64,000 nt of DNA from an uncultured Barnesiella sp. (GCA_944320015.1 CALUFO010000008.1:62001-126000); one strand, 5' to 3'. Positions 7,951 through 16,858 are shown, numbered from the stretch's first letter. Numbers and translations are program-made. The notes: a model not told the origin generated them from the sequence alone.

Positions 7951-8681
7951 AAATAAAACGCGATACCTAAGCCCAACGAAAAGATGTTAACTTTGAAGTT
8001 CGCCATGTTTTGCGACCGTTTCCCGGTATAGACTTGGTCGGTCGTTTGGGTCACATGGCTGTAATTGAAACCCAAGACGCCCACATTGACCTCGATGGCC
8101 GTATAATCGTTTATAAAAGCCATCAATCCCGGGGCGATTCCGATTTTGAAATTGAATGCCCGTTCGAATGTGCCCGTGAGCGCTTCGCCGGTGCCGTTCA
8201 CCATTTTCGACTCGCTGCCTCCTAAATTGAGTTGCAACTCGTTGAATAGCCCGAATCGGCTACTGTTGCCTATGCTGATATAGTTGCGCATGATCGCCAT
8301 GCCCGAATAGGAATGGCTCAGGCTGTACACATTGTTCATGTCGAAATTGAGGTCGTCGCCGAGTTTTATAGAGGCGCTGTTGAGCTTGGTCAAACTGCGC
8401 TCGTAGGCAAAACGGCCACCTACGCCCAAATTGTCCTTGACGATATAGCAGACCATGGGGCTTATCTTGAAATTGTAGCCTATGCCGTCGATGTTTTCGA
8501 CGATTACAAACTGGTAATTGTCATTGCTATACTCCGAGTAGGATATGGAGTTGCCTACTACCCATTGCCCTTTGGGAATGAATGTATTCAAGACGATACC
8601 TCTATCGAATCCTTCGGCGGGAGCCAGACCGACTCCCACACACAGGAACACGAGTATAGCAAAAATAATTTTTTTATTCAT
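7947..8681 (-). CDS. Outer-membrane beta-barrel protein, paralogue 2
   Basis: 244 residues: signal peptide MNKKIIFAILVFLCVGVGLAPA, then about eight to ten predicted amphipathic strands ending GLGIAFYL with a terminal hydrophobic residue. It shares strand motifs with the downstream paralogue but lacks the Ser/Thr-rich insert. The start overlaps the end of the DUF4493 lipoprotein gene by eight bases, and its stop overlaps the next start, so it is translationally linked on both sides. Probably arose by tandem duplication. Function unknown. Confidence 0.75.
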   Translation of the reverse strand: MNKKIIFAILVFLCVGVGLAPAEGFDRGIVLNTFIPKGQWVVGNSISYSEYSNDNYQFVIVENIDGIGYNFKISPMVCYIVKDNLGVGGRFAYERSLTKLNSASIKLGDDLNFDMNNVYSLSHSYSGMAIMRNYISIGNSSRFGLFNELQLNLGGSESKMVNGTGEALTGTFERAFNFKIGIAPGLMAFINDYTAIEVNVGVLGFNYSHVTQTTDQVYTGKRSQNMANFKVNIFSLGLGIAFYL

Positions 8682-10782
8682 AAACCAGTTTTAAGTCGTC
8701 GAGCCACATTGTACTACTGCTGCTACCTGTAAAGTAGTCGCCGTATTTGCTGGCCGACGCAACGATTACAATATAGGTCGGTATCCGGTCGAGCGAACGG
8801 TAGTCGAGCGGAATTTCAAATTCCGTCAACCCGCCGTCGCTTCCTTGTGTCGTGGTCGTAATGTTCCACTCGCCGTAGGCGATGATTTTCTCGTCGTTTT
8901 TGTCGAAAAGATTTTTGTCTTTGGTGGTGATACGGACAGGAGCTTCCCAGTCGCCGATAGCGATGTATATGTTGCCGATGTCGGTGGCTCCTTTGGCCAA
9001 CTCGTCGGTGCTGGAATAGTCGACGGTTCCCGGGGTGTATTTGATATAGCCTTTCAGTTTGGCCGGGCGGGACGTGAAGGGGCGTCCGAAGTCGAGGATT
9101 CCGTCGGTGCCGTCGGTGCCTACATATTGTCCGGCAAAGAGGTTTCCGGCGGCAAATTTGCCGATGATGCCGAGTCCGACGAACTGCGATTGCAGTTTGG
9201 CCGAGTATTTCCCGTCTTGTTTGTAGGTCTCGTCGGGGGTGGTCACGTTTTTATTCAATGTGGCCGATCCGTGGTTACCGCTGTCCCAGAACATCTCTCC
9301 ACCTTGGGCATAGATGACCATGGCTTTGTCGGGGGTGTGCCAGTCTTCGAAACTACTGTTTGGCAGCGCCGTAGCCTCTTCGGTGGTGAATGAGGCTGTC
9401 TTTACCGAGGCTTGAGTGCCGGCGACAGCTTGGTACTCATAGGTAGTACCCGGTTCAAGGCTGGTCAATTCGGCCGAGAGTTTCGAATCCGACAGGTTGG
9501 CGGGAACGCTAATCCATTGGTTCTCTCCTTTTTTGCGGTATTGGAAGGAGAGCGGTTCGGAGGTTGCTTTTACGAGCGAACCGACCAACGTGGCTTTGGT
9601 GGCCCAAATGGAGGCTCTCACCGGTTCTTCGGTCACGACTATGGCGTCGGACACGACAATCGTGAACGTGGCGACGCTCTCTTTCTCGCTTGCGTCGACC
9701 GCTTTTACCGTGAACGTGTATTCGTCGGAGGGAAGCGAGTTGATGAACGCCTCGGTGAGGGTGATTTTGACATTCGAGAGGTCTTTGTCCTCTTGATAGG
9801 TATGTTTGCCCACGATGCCTTTCGTTTCAAATTCGCCGATGAGGCTTTCCTCGGCCGAGAGGAAATCGATCGATGAGGCCGAGAGTCCCAGCGTCGTGAA
9901 CTTGTCGCACGACAACACGGCTTGTGTCAACCGGGTGGCGGCGTTTATCCATACAGCGGTTTCGCTGCCGCTGTTTGTCTCGAAATAAAGCGGTTGGCCT
10001 ATATTGAATTTATCGCCCACGATTTGCGGCCGTTGGGTGATGATGGCGTTGTGGTCGTAGTCGACGGTTGTTTCGTCTACTTTCACATCGATAAAGGTGC
10101 CGCCGGTCGCCGCGTTGTTGGCATTATAGTTGAATGTAAAGGCGTATTTGGTGGCCGGGCTTACATTCTCGACGATTCCCGATTGGGTATAGGTCTTACC
10201 GTCGCTCTTTTTCCCTTCGAAGCTCCAGCCCAGACTGCGGTCGGTTCCTTTGAACATGAAGTAACCAACCGAATCGAGAGTCGCCTCAGTGAAGTAGAGT
10301 TCGCCGTTTGTCGTGAATATTTTCACCTTGTAATCGGTTACGACTTCGGCCAGTTCGGTCGAGAATGCGACTGTCGCCAGCGTGTTGGCGATGGAGCAAG
10401 TGACATTGGCCGAAGTGAGTTCGCCGCTTCGAACCGAGAAGTCGGCCGACCCGGTGAAATAGGGGGTATTGAAAGCGGCCGGAACCGAATCGCCGGCTAT
10501 GGCGAATACATGGTATTGCCCGCTGGCCAAGTTGAGGGTTTCGGGCATGGGAGTTTGGGCGTCGTAGTAGCGAATAAGTCCCTTGCTGCTGTAAATGCGG
10601 GTTTGCAGGGTGGCGTATGTGTGGTTGTCGATAGCCCGGGATACCACCGTTACGTTGTCCGAGACTTTTACGTTCAGTTGTACCGCGCCCTCTCCGAGAC
10701 TCATATCTTCTTCTTTACAGGCCGAAAGCAATCCCAATAGGAGAACTCCGTATGTAAAATATGTCTTTATATATCGTTTCAT
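8674..10782 (-). CDS. DUF4493/FN3/PCMD surface lipoprotein
   Basis: A 702-residue lipoprotein with lipobox LLSAC and the downstream KEED that matches the Bacteroidetes lipoprotein export signal (K followed by two or more acids), so surface display is likely. N-terminal DUF4493 domain (about 25-240) has the fimbrillin-like LASGQYHVFAIAGDS turn. A second beta domain (about 245-390) ends in a 'YTFTVKAVDASEKES' strand shared with the two upstream genes. FN3-like about 393-475, then PCMD (about 477-702) with LPNSSFEDWH, FWDSGNHGSATL and RIPTYIVIVASASKYGDYF. One base separates it from the upstream gene's stop. Confidence 0.85.
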   Translation of the reverse strand: MKRYIKTYFTYGVLLLGLLSACKEEDMSLGEGAVQLNVKVSDNVTVVSRAIDNHTYATLQTRIYSSKGLIRYYDAQTPMPETLNLASGQYHVFAIAGDSVPAAFNTPYFTGSADFSVRSGELTSANVTCSIANTLATVAFSTELAEVVTDYKVKIFTTNGELYFTEATLDSVGYFMFKGTDRSLGWSFEGKKSDGKTYTQSGIVENVSPATKYAFTFNYNANNAATGGTFIDVKVDETTVDYDHNAIITQRPQIVGDKFNIGQPLYFETNSGSETAVWINAATRLTQAVLSCDKFTTLGLSASSIDFLSAEESLIGEFETKGIVGKHTYQEDKDLSNVKITLTEAFINSLPSDEYTFTVKAVDASEKESVATFTIVVSDAIVVTEEPVRASIWATKATLVGSLVKATSEPLSFQYRKKGENQWISVPANLSDSKLSAELTSLEPGTTYEYQAVAGTQASVKTASFTTEEATALPNSSFEDWHTPDKAMVIYAQGGEMFWDSGNHGSATLNKNVTTPDETYKQDGKYSAKLQSQFVGLGIIGKFAAGNLFAGQYVGTDGTDGILDFGRPFTSRPAKLKGYIKYTPGTVDYSSTDELAKGATDIGNIYIAIGDWEAPVRITTKDKNLFDKNDEKIIAYGEWNITTTTQGSDGGLTEFEIPLDYRSLDRIPTYIVIVASASKYGDYFTGSSSSTMWLDDLKLVYE

Positions 10783-10783
10783 A

Positions 10784-12082
10784 TTATTCGGTTACGAGGA
10801 TTAATAATTCGGACGTAGTTCCCTGTGCGTCGGTCGCCGTGATGTTGAACGTGTGGGTGCCGGCACCCAATATTTTCAGCAACGACAGGAATTGGCTGAT
10901 GTCGAACGAAGCCGAAGGCTGGTTGAGCACCTTGTCGCCGGTGGGGAAGCCCAGACTTTCGAGGCCGGCAGCCATGCTTCCCGGATTTACGAGGTCGAGG
11001 TGAGCGCCCAATCCTATGCCCGAGAGTTCCTCGGGGGTGAGGGTGGGCGAATCGATGTCGACCGTGAGGGCGGTGAGTCCGTCGGGAGCCGAGCTGGTTA
11101 TTTCGATGGCCACCTGTAAATCTTCGGTGACGACTACCGGTGTGCCCAAAGTGACGGTTTCACTGGTAATTTTCGGACCTTCACCGGGTGTGGGATCATC
11201 GGGATCGGGGTCGGTACCGGGGTCGGGATCGGTGCCCGGTTCGATGGGATTGGGATCTTCGATTACCTCTTCATCGATTGTTACGTTACCCTCGTGGTCG
11301 ATAATTTCGCATGTGGCGTCGATTGTAATCGAGGGGGTTGTTATGGTTCCGCTTTCGCTTCCCGGCTCGGGTCGTTTAATATCGTAGGTTATTCTGCGCC
11401 AGTCGCCAGCTTTCACGTTATCGACTTGAATGCGGTTGACCTCTTCGTGTCCGTCGATAGTGCCGGAGAAGGTGGCGATAAGCAGGTTGCTTTCGCTGTC
11501 GGAGCGGAAGTATCCGGCACGTGTCTCGCTTTTGCCGTATTCGAGCGTTCCGCTACCGATAGCCACCGATACGCTGCAATCGTCGCCCATCAAGGTTTTG
11601 AGGTCTTCGGTAAAGGAAACGGTGACTTTGATATTCTGGAGAGTACACACGAGCGTGTCGATGTGTGTGACTCTGTTCTCTTCGATCGAGAAGGCTTTGT
11701 CGGCATAGTAGTAGGGCTTTTCCCAATCGGCCGCTGTTACTTCGTGCGAGAATACCTTTAAGTTGTAATTGCCTACGTTTAAGTCGACAATTTCGGGGGT
11801 CTCGCTGTATTTCCAATTTTTATCGAGGGTTTCGCTCGTGTTTTCTACCCGATAGATTTGTACAAAAAAGTCGTTCACGTCGACAGCCCGGCTGACGGGC
11901 TTTTTCTGAACCTCTTTTACATCGCCGCTGGGAATAGCGTCGAAGGAGGTTAAATCGAGTGTGCCGGTTTTTCCCGATGTGTTATCGGTACCTCCTAAAC
12001 CGTAGGTAATGTTTTCCCGGTCGCATGAGACTATGGCCAGTCCCATGAGTGCGGTTAATGCTATGCAAAATATATTTTTCAT
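10784..12082 (-). CDS. DUF4493 lipoprotein with proline/aspartate linker
   Basis: 432 residues: signal peptide MKNIFCIALTALMGLAIVSC followed by DREN. DUF4493-like domain to about residue 240 (LNVGNYNLKVFSHE turn; CTLQNIKVTVSF). A flexible linker of repeated DPGT/DPDP follows at about 265-285, then a beta domain (about 290-432) with LDLVNPGSMAAGLESLGF and GTHTFNITATDAQGTTSE that is paralogous to central domains in both neighbouring large lipoproteins. It lacks FN3 and PCMD, so it looks like a shortened member of the same set. Thirteen bases from the upstream gene. Confidence 0.83.
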   Translation of the reverse strand: MKNIFCIALTALMGLAIVSCDRENITYGLGGTDNTSGKTGTLDLTSFDAIPSGDVKEVQKKPVSRAVDVNDFFVQIYRVENTSETLDKNWKYSETPEIVDLNVGNYNLKVFSHEVTAADWEKPYYYADKAFSIEENRVTHIDTLVCTLQNIKVTVSFTEDLKTLMGDDCSVSVAIGSGTLEYGKSETRAGYFRSDSESNLLIATFSGTIDGHEEVNRIQVDNVKAGDWRRITYDIKRPEPGSESGTITTPSITIDATCEIIDHEGNVTIDEEVIEDPNPIEPGTDPDPGTDPDPDDPTPGEGPKITSETVTLGTPVVVTEDLQVAIEITSSAPDGLTALTVDIDSPTLTPEELSGIGLGAHLDLVNPGSMAAGLESLGFPTGDKVLNQPSASFDISQFLSLLKILGAGTHTFNITATDAQGTTSELLILVTE

Positions 12083-12095
12083 ATTGCTATGCGTT

Positions 12096-14645
12096 TTATT
12101 CGTAAGTGAAAGTTAAGTTGTCGACAGTAAGTATTGCTCCAATAGCTGACTGTAATGATTCTGACATATATTTAGTGGTCTTTATTGTTGCCGTCTCTTC
12201 ACTTTGGTTGTAAGAGGCGTGGTTGGACGACGCAATCATTATTCGCAACGAAGTGGCTTTTTGATTGGTTACCGAGTAGGTTACGGGTACGGTAAATTCG
12301 GTGTAGCTGGCGGCAGCCGATAGATTGGCGGTGCCGGTACCGATAACGCTTTCGCCGTTGAGCAGCGTTACAGTTACCGTACCTGTCTCAGACGGATCGT
12401 TGCTGTCGTTGGTATACTTGTACCATCCTTTCAGAGCCGATGGGCGTGAAGTGAAATTGATACCTTCAGTATAGGTCTCGGAGGAAGCTGATGTATTATA
12501 GGAGTAACTTCCTAAAAATAATTTTCCTGCCGATGTATTAGCTATTGTCGATGGCGATTTTGTACTATATGGAGTGTTTGTTCCATTTGTACTTAATGAT
12601 GGAGTGGTTCCGTTTAGATCCCAGCCTACATTCCGTATCGTCATAGCATTTGAACCGGAGATTATATCATTTGAGTTAATCGTCGAAGGGAAAACAAACC
12701 ATGTATTTTTATTTTGAGCCCCGTCATAGTTGCAAGTCTTTGCATTTACTGAAGCCCAGCCGTTAGGTTCGTAAATGTTGTATGATGTATAGGTATATTT
12801 TAGCCATTGCAGACCTGAAGTCCATTGTCCTCCTTGTTGTATAGAACTTATATTGATGGTCTGTGTCAATTCTTCGAAATCGCCATTGGGCACTGCGGAT
12901 GCAACTTCGGTGCGCAAGGTGCAGTCGCCGCTGTAATTGACATTTTCTTGCGCGCTGTTGCAGGAGCCCCGCAGTTGATATTCGGTGTCGGGGGTTAGGC
13001 CGGTAATTGTGAATAAACCATTCTTGGAAGTCGATGTGGCTTGAACCCATTGTCCGGCGTTGCTGGTATAGAGTATGGCATAACGGTTTATGGCATCTTG
13101 GTATTGCGAATCGGTAGCGGTAAGTTTCACGATGGCTTTCTTGGCCCAAATGTCGTAGGTTTCGGCTGTGATGCTGAATTCGGGTGTCTTAACGGGTATG
13201 ACGGTCGATACGGTTTTAGAACCGTTGCCAAATGAGGCTTCTATTTCAACCGGTTTGTTTGTGGCGCGAAGCGATATTTTCACCTGATGTAAATTCCCTT
13301 CGCTGGAAAGTACAGTCGATGTGCAGTTTGTTTTTTGACCGCTTTCACCATCGATATAACTGAATTTTACTTGGTCGATGGCCGTTCCGTCAAATTCTAC
13401 CGGTATGGTAGCCGAAGAGCTACCCACAAAGATTGCTTCGGGGGTGGATAGAGTAAGTGTGATCGGCAGGCTCTTGACCGACAAGGTTATGGGCGACTCG
13501 CTTACCTTTCCGTAAATGTCTTTCACTGAAACGGTGAAGGTATGGAGGTCGTTTCCGTTGTTTATATACAAGTAAGAGAAAATTTGGGAGAAGTCGATAA
13601 AGCCCAGTTTTCCGCCCATTTCGGAGAGCCCTTTGGTTTTTAGTCCTAAACGGTTGAGTAATGCCGTATTTCCCGAGCTCATGTTTACCAAATCGATCTC
13701 TTGCGGCCAACCTTGACTTTCGAGGCTGGACGACGATGTTGTGAGCGTACAACTGGAAATACCAGCTTTGGCCGAGATAGAAATGTTTACCTCTTTTTCG
13801 CTGGGAGAGCTATACTCTTTGACTTCGAGGGGTGTTCCCGATTCGAATCCCGAAATGAGGAACGAGGGAGCCGGAGCCACCATAACCTCATCGGATATGT
13901 CGATAGCGATAGGAACCGTTTCGGTAGCTTCGTCGAAACTGATATTGAGTTGGGCTTCGCCGGCGTTGTTGTCGGCAATGTCGAGTTTTATACGGTAGTG
14001 TTGCCGGGCGGTCGCATTTTCAATGGCAGCCGGCTCGAAAGTCGATTCGATACCGTTTTGTTTTTTCAAATAGGTTTGAATCGTTATTTTCCCGGGTTTT
14101 ACATAGGCCGCCCGGGTTTCGTTCCTATTGAATTTGATATCGCTGCCACCCTCGGAATGAATGGTCGTAGCGTAATCGGCGAAATACTTTTTGAAGGCTT
14201 CGGAGTACTCGACCGTCACTTTTACGTTGGCCAACGTACAATGTATCTCGACCGGTGAGTTTTCCCGGTCGCGCACAGCGACATCGGATTCTCCGAGATA
14301 ATAGGGCTGGTCAAAGCCTTCGTTGTCGAGATCGCCATAGAAAGCGCTCATCGTGTAGGAGCCAATGGGAATTTTTGTGGCCGGGTCGAAGTCGGCGAGG
14401 CTGTTCCATGCCCGGGTGAAACTTCCGTCGGAGGAAACTAATTTCAAAGCAAATAGGCTGACATCGGGATTCTCGGGAGTCGAGGTCGATTCGCCGGTGG
14501 AACGTGTGGCGGGAATTACTTCGTAATCGGCTGAAATACGAACATTTATAGAGCCGTATCCCGAAGCCTCTCGACTATCCTCGTTTGCGCACGATACCAA
14601 CAATAGCGTCGTTGCGCCATACAGGAAAATTTTTTTTAAATTCAT
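12096..14645 (-). CDS. Large DUF4493 lipoprotein, first gene of the operon
   Basis: 849 residues with lipobox LLLVSC and following ANEDSRE. N-terminal DUF4493-like domain about 30-270 (IPIGSYTMSAFYGDLDNEGF; CTLANVKVTVEYS). Beta domain about 275-395 contains IDLVNMSSGNTALLNRLGL and LHTFTVSVKDIYGKVSES, paralogous to the next gene. One or two Ig/FN3-like domains follow to about 590 (TGLTPDTEYQLRGSC), then a divergent PCMD-like C terminus starting VPNGDFEEL. The gene segment for the last domain (about 12480-12830) is visibly more AT-rich than its surroundings, suggesting local recombination. A -7 box lies about 105 bases upstream. Confidence 0.83.
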   Translation of the reverse strand: MNLKKIFLYGATTLLLVSCANEDSREASGYGSINVRISADYEVIPATRSTGESTSTPENPDVSLFALKLVSSDGSFTRAWNSLADFDPATKIPIGSYTMSAFYGDLDNEGFDQPYYLGESDVAVRDRENSPVEIHCTLANVKVTVEYSEAFKKYFADYATTIHSEGGSDIKFNRNETRAAYVKPGKITIQTYLKKQNGIESTFEPAAIENATARQHYRIKLDIADNNAGEAQLNISFDEATETVPIAIDISDEVMVAPAPSFLISGFESGTPLEVKEYSSPSEKEVNISISAKAGISSCTLTTSSSSLESQGWPQEIDLVNMSSGNTALLNRLGLKTKGLSEMGGKLGFIDFSQIFSYLYINNGNDLHTFTVSVKDIYGKVSESPITLSVKSLPITLTLSTPEAIFVGSSSATIPVEFDGTAIDQVKFSYIDGESGQKTNCTSTVLSSEGNLHQVKISLRATNKPVEIEASFGNGSKTVSTVIPVKTPEFSITAETYDIWAKKAIVKLTATDSQYQDAINRYAILYTSNAGQWVQATSTSKNGLFTITGLTPDTEYQLRGSCNSAQENVNYSGDCTLRTEVASAVPNGDFEELTQTINISSIQQGGQWTSGLQWLKYTYTSYNIYEPNGWASVNAKTCNYDGAQNKNTWFVFPSTINSNDIISGSNAMTIRNVGWDLNGTTPSLSTNGTNTPYSTKSPSTIANTSAGKLFLGSYSYNTSASSETYTEGINFTSRPSALKGWYKYTNDSNDPSETGTVTVTLLNGESVIGTGTANLSAAASYTEFTVPVTYSVTNQKATSLRIMIASSNHASYNQSEETATIKTTKYMSESLQSAIGAILTVDNLTFTYE

Positions 14646-14712
14646 GTTTGCTACTTTAATGTTTTTTCACGCCCAGTGATTGGTTATATGGCTGTTTGTG
14701 AGTGATTTATCG

Positions 14713-14734
14713 GTATAAATACACCTATTTATAC
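14713..14734. promoter_or_regulatory. Palindrome in leader of lipoprotein operon
   Basis: GTATAAATA-CACC-TATTTATAC: perfect nine-base arms with a four-base loop, between the -7 box (14750-14757) and the first start codon (14645). It would form an RNA hairpin early in the transcript or serve as a DNA operator downstream of the start point. Confidence 0.4.
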
Positions 14735-14749
14735 AGGCGAAAATCGCTC

Positions 14750-14757
14750 CAAAGATA
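14750..14757 (-). promoter_or_regulatory. -7 box of the six-gene lipoprotein operon
   Basis: TATCTTTG on the minus strand, perfect TAnnTTTG, about 105 bases upstream of the first gene. The -33 region (GTTTA) is weak, leaving room for activator dependence. Confidence 0.6.
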
Positions 14758-14944
14758 CGAAATTTTTCTTAGATAAACATCTTGTTATGGTTTTTGTTAA
14801 TTATAATAGTATAAATTAAGGAATTTGTTACATATATGTTACATGTGATTGTGGTGAGCCGATTGTTGGGCGCCGCTGTTTGTCGCCTGTGAAAACGGGG
14901 TTCCATGGGGCTCTGCACTCGTCGTTCGCTCGTTTGGATAAAAT

Positions 14945-15199
14945 TTTCACTATCTTTGAATAAGATAAGATGCGGTTCGGCATAGGACAAATTGAAAACT
15001 TTGTTTCCATTTGTCTCTGCGCTCGCCTTTCACTATCTTTAGATAAGATAGGATGCGGCTCAACAAAAAAACTCAAGCAAGCTTGGCTTTTTTGTATTCA
15101 CCTTTCACTATCTTTTGATAAGATAGGATTCGGCTCGGCATAGTACAAATTGAAAACTTTGTTTTCATTTGTCTCTGCGCTCACCTTTCACTATCTTTG
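14945..15199 (+). repeat. Tandem array of promoter-bearing repeats
   Basis: Three consecutive units begin with TTTCACTATCTTT at 14945, 15028 and 15103, and a final promoter half ends at 15199. Period is 83, 75 and 83 bases. Each unit is: TTTCAC; a small palindrome (CTATCTT...AAGATAG); GGATNCGGCTC; a hairpin whose sequence differs between units (CAAATTGAAAAC/GTTTTCATTTG type, or CAAAAAA...TTTTTTG type); then TCTCTGCGCTCACC. In the standard units TTTG at the hairpin end lies exactly 20 bases before TATCTTTG, so units end in a perfect promoter; the last one drives the MFS gene. Confidence 0.8.
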
Positions 15200-15220
15200 C
15201 CGGCTGAAAATAGGCGCTCA

Positions 15221-16618
15221 ATGAAACCAGAAGAGGAAGAGAAGATTGTAGGAGATTTGAATTGGGACGGGCTGCATCGCCCCCGCATTTATTATGCAAT
15301 GGCCGCGACGTTTTGCGGCTTGTTTCTTTCGGTTCTCGACGGTACGATTTGTAACGTGGCGCTGCCCAATATCGCACAGGAATTGAATGTTTCTTCGTCC
15401 GACTCCATTTGGATTGTCAACGCGTTTCAGTTGGTTGTAATGATGACGCTGCTTCCTTTCTCGTCGATGGGCGAGCGCTGGGGATATAGGCAGGTCTATT
15501 TGCGAGGGGTTGTCGTGTTTACAATAGGCTCGTTGTTCTGCGCCCTTTCGCATAACTTGACGTGGCTGGTTATCTCCCGGTTTTTTCAAGGTTTCGGCGC
15601 CGCCATGATTATGAGCGTGAATACCTCGTTGATAAAACTTATCTATCCCAAACACCGGCTGGGCGAGGGCGTGGGACTTAACGCTACGATGGTGGCACTG
15701 GCCTCGGTAGCGGGGCCAACGCTGTCGGCGGCGATTCTGTCGGTCGCATCTTGGCCGTGGCTGTTTGCCATTAATATCCCGTTTGGTATCGCCACGCTTA
15801 TATTGGGGCGAAAGTATTTGCCCAATAATGCGGTGCGGGTTTTGGGGCATCGGTTCAATTGGAGGGAAGCGCTGTTGAATGCGGCGACATTCGGCCTTTT
15901 TATCGGGTGCGTCGAAGCCTATTCGCACGACGCTCCCCTCCGTTGGGTTTTGGGCGGAGTGGCGTTGTTTGTTGTCATAGGCGTGTTTTATGTGCGTATG
16001 CAGCTTCGGGAGAAATTTCCCATGCTTCCGTTTGATCTGCTCAAAATACCAGTCTTTTCGATGTCGGTCGTGACGAGCATCCTCTCGTTTACCGCGCAAA
16101 TGATTTGTATGGTCGCCATGCCTTTTTTGCTGGTGACCACGTTTCATTACGATGCCGTAGGCACGGGACTGCTCATGACCTCGTGGCCGCTGGTTATCGT
16201 CTTTGTCGCTCCCGTGGCCGGGATATTGATCGGGAAGATTCACCCCGGCATCTTGGGAGGGGTAGGACTGATGATTATGAGCATAGGTTGTTTCAGCCTC
16301 TCGTTTGTTCCGCCCGATACGAATCATTTCGGGCTGGTGTGGCGGTTGATGCTGTGCGGTATGGGTTTCGGCTTGTTTCAGTCGCCCAATAACCACATGC
16401 TGCTCTCCTCGGCGCCTCCGCAGCGCACCGGCAGCGCCAGCGGTATGTTGGCTACGGCGCGGCTCACGGGGCAGACTTTGGGGGCTGCGCTGGTCGCTCT
16501 CATGTTTCATTTGCATGGAGCTTCGGCTCCGCACGACGCCATGCTCTTGGCTGGTATCCTCACGCTGTGTGGCGCCGTGTCGTCATATAGCCGGTTGAGA
16601 GTGAGCCTGCCGAGATAG
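15221..16618 (+). CDS. MFS exporter, DHA2 (EmrB/QacA-like, 14-TM) family
   Basis: A 465-residue inner-membrane proton-driven exporter. Features of the 14-helix drug:H+ antiporter family: LDGTICNVALPNIAQEL in helix 1, WIVNAFQLV in helix 2, motif A-like GERWGYRQVYL, and motif C-like ASVAGPTLSAAIL in helix 5. Substrate cannot be inferred. I place the start at ATG 15221 (MKPEEEE) rather than an in-frame TTG at 15197, because that TTG is part of the TATCTTTG promoter box of the repeat and could not be transcribed from it. No EmrA-like partner gene is adjacent. Confidence 0.9.
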   Translation: MKPEEEEKIVGDLNWDGLHRPRIYYAMAATFCGLFLSVLDGTICNVALPNIAQELNVSSSDSIWIVNAFQLVVMMTLLPFSSMGERWGYRQVYLRGVVVFTIGSLFCALSHNLTWLVISRFFQGFGAAMIMSVNTSLIKLIYPKHRLGEGVGLNATMVALASVAGPTLSAAILSVASWPWLFAINIPFGIATLILGRKYLPNNAVRVLGHRFNWREALLNAATFGLFIGCVEAYSHDAPLRWVLGGVALFVVIGVFYVRMQLREKFPMLPFDLLKIPVFSMSVVTSILSFTAQMICMVAMPFLLVTTFHYDAVGTGLLMTSWPLVIVFVAPVAGILIGKIHPGILGGVGLMIMSIGCFSLSFVPPDTNHFGLVWRLMLCGMGFGLFQSPNNHMLLSSAPPQRTGSASGMLATARLTGQTLGAALVALMFHLHGASAPHDAMLLAGILTLCGAVSSYSRLRVSLPR

Positions 16619-16724
16619 AGTATTTCGAGCTATTGACCTTCTTTTCGGTGGTCATATAAGGGAGAACCGAGAGGCGGTAGCCGCAAGGGGAAAGGCCGCA
16701 ATGTGGTGGATATTGTAAAATACA

Positions 16725-16765
16725 AAAAGCGCAGCATCTTATAAAAATAAGGTAACTGCGCTTTT
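16725..16765. terminator. Bidirectional terminator
   Basis: AAAAGCGCAG and CTGCGCTTTT form a perfect ten-base stem with T-rich exits in both directions, between the MFS gene and tRNA-Ser, which end towards each other. Confidence 0.75.
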
Positions 16766-16768
16766 GCT

Positions 16769-16858
16769 TGGCGGAAAGAGAGGGATTCGAACCCTCGGTA
16801 CCCGTAAGGGTACAACGGTTTTCGAGACCGTCCCGATCGACCACTCCGGCATCTTTCC
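16769..16858 (-). tRNA. tRNA-Ser (anticodon CGA)
   Basis: Long-variable-arm tRNA. Acceptor arms GGAAAGA/TCTTTCC, anticodon stem ACGGT/ACCGT with loop CTCGAAA (anticodon CGA), variable arm GTACCC/GGGTAC, T arm GAGGG-TTCGAAT-CCCTC. Discriminator G, and CCA appears to be encoded (16769-16771). Confidence 0.95.

Noticed and set aside
14945..15199. CRISPR array
   Set aside because: Period varies (75-83), the whole unit including the 'spacers' is related, each ends in a promoter, and there are no cas genes.
15218..16534. 438-codon minus-strand ORF
   Set aside because: Antisense of the MFS exporter; its Arg/His/Gln-rich composition mirrors hydrophobic codons.
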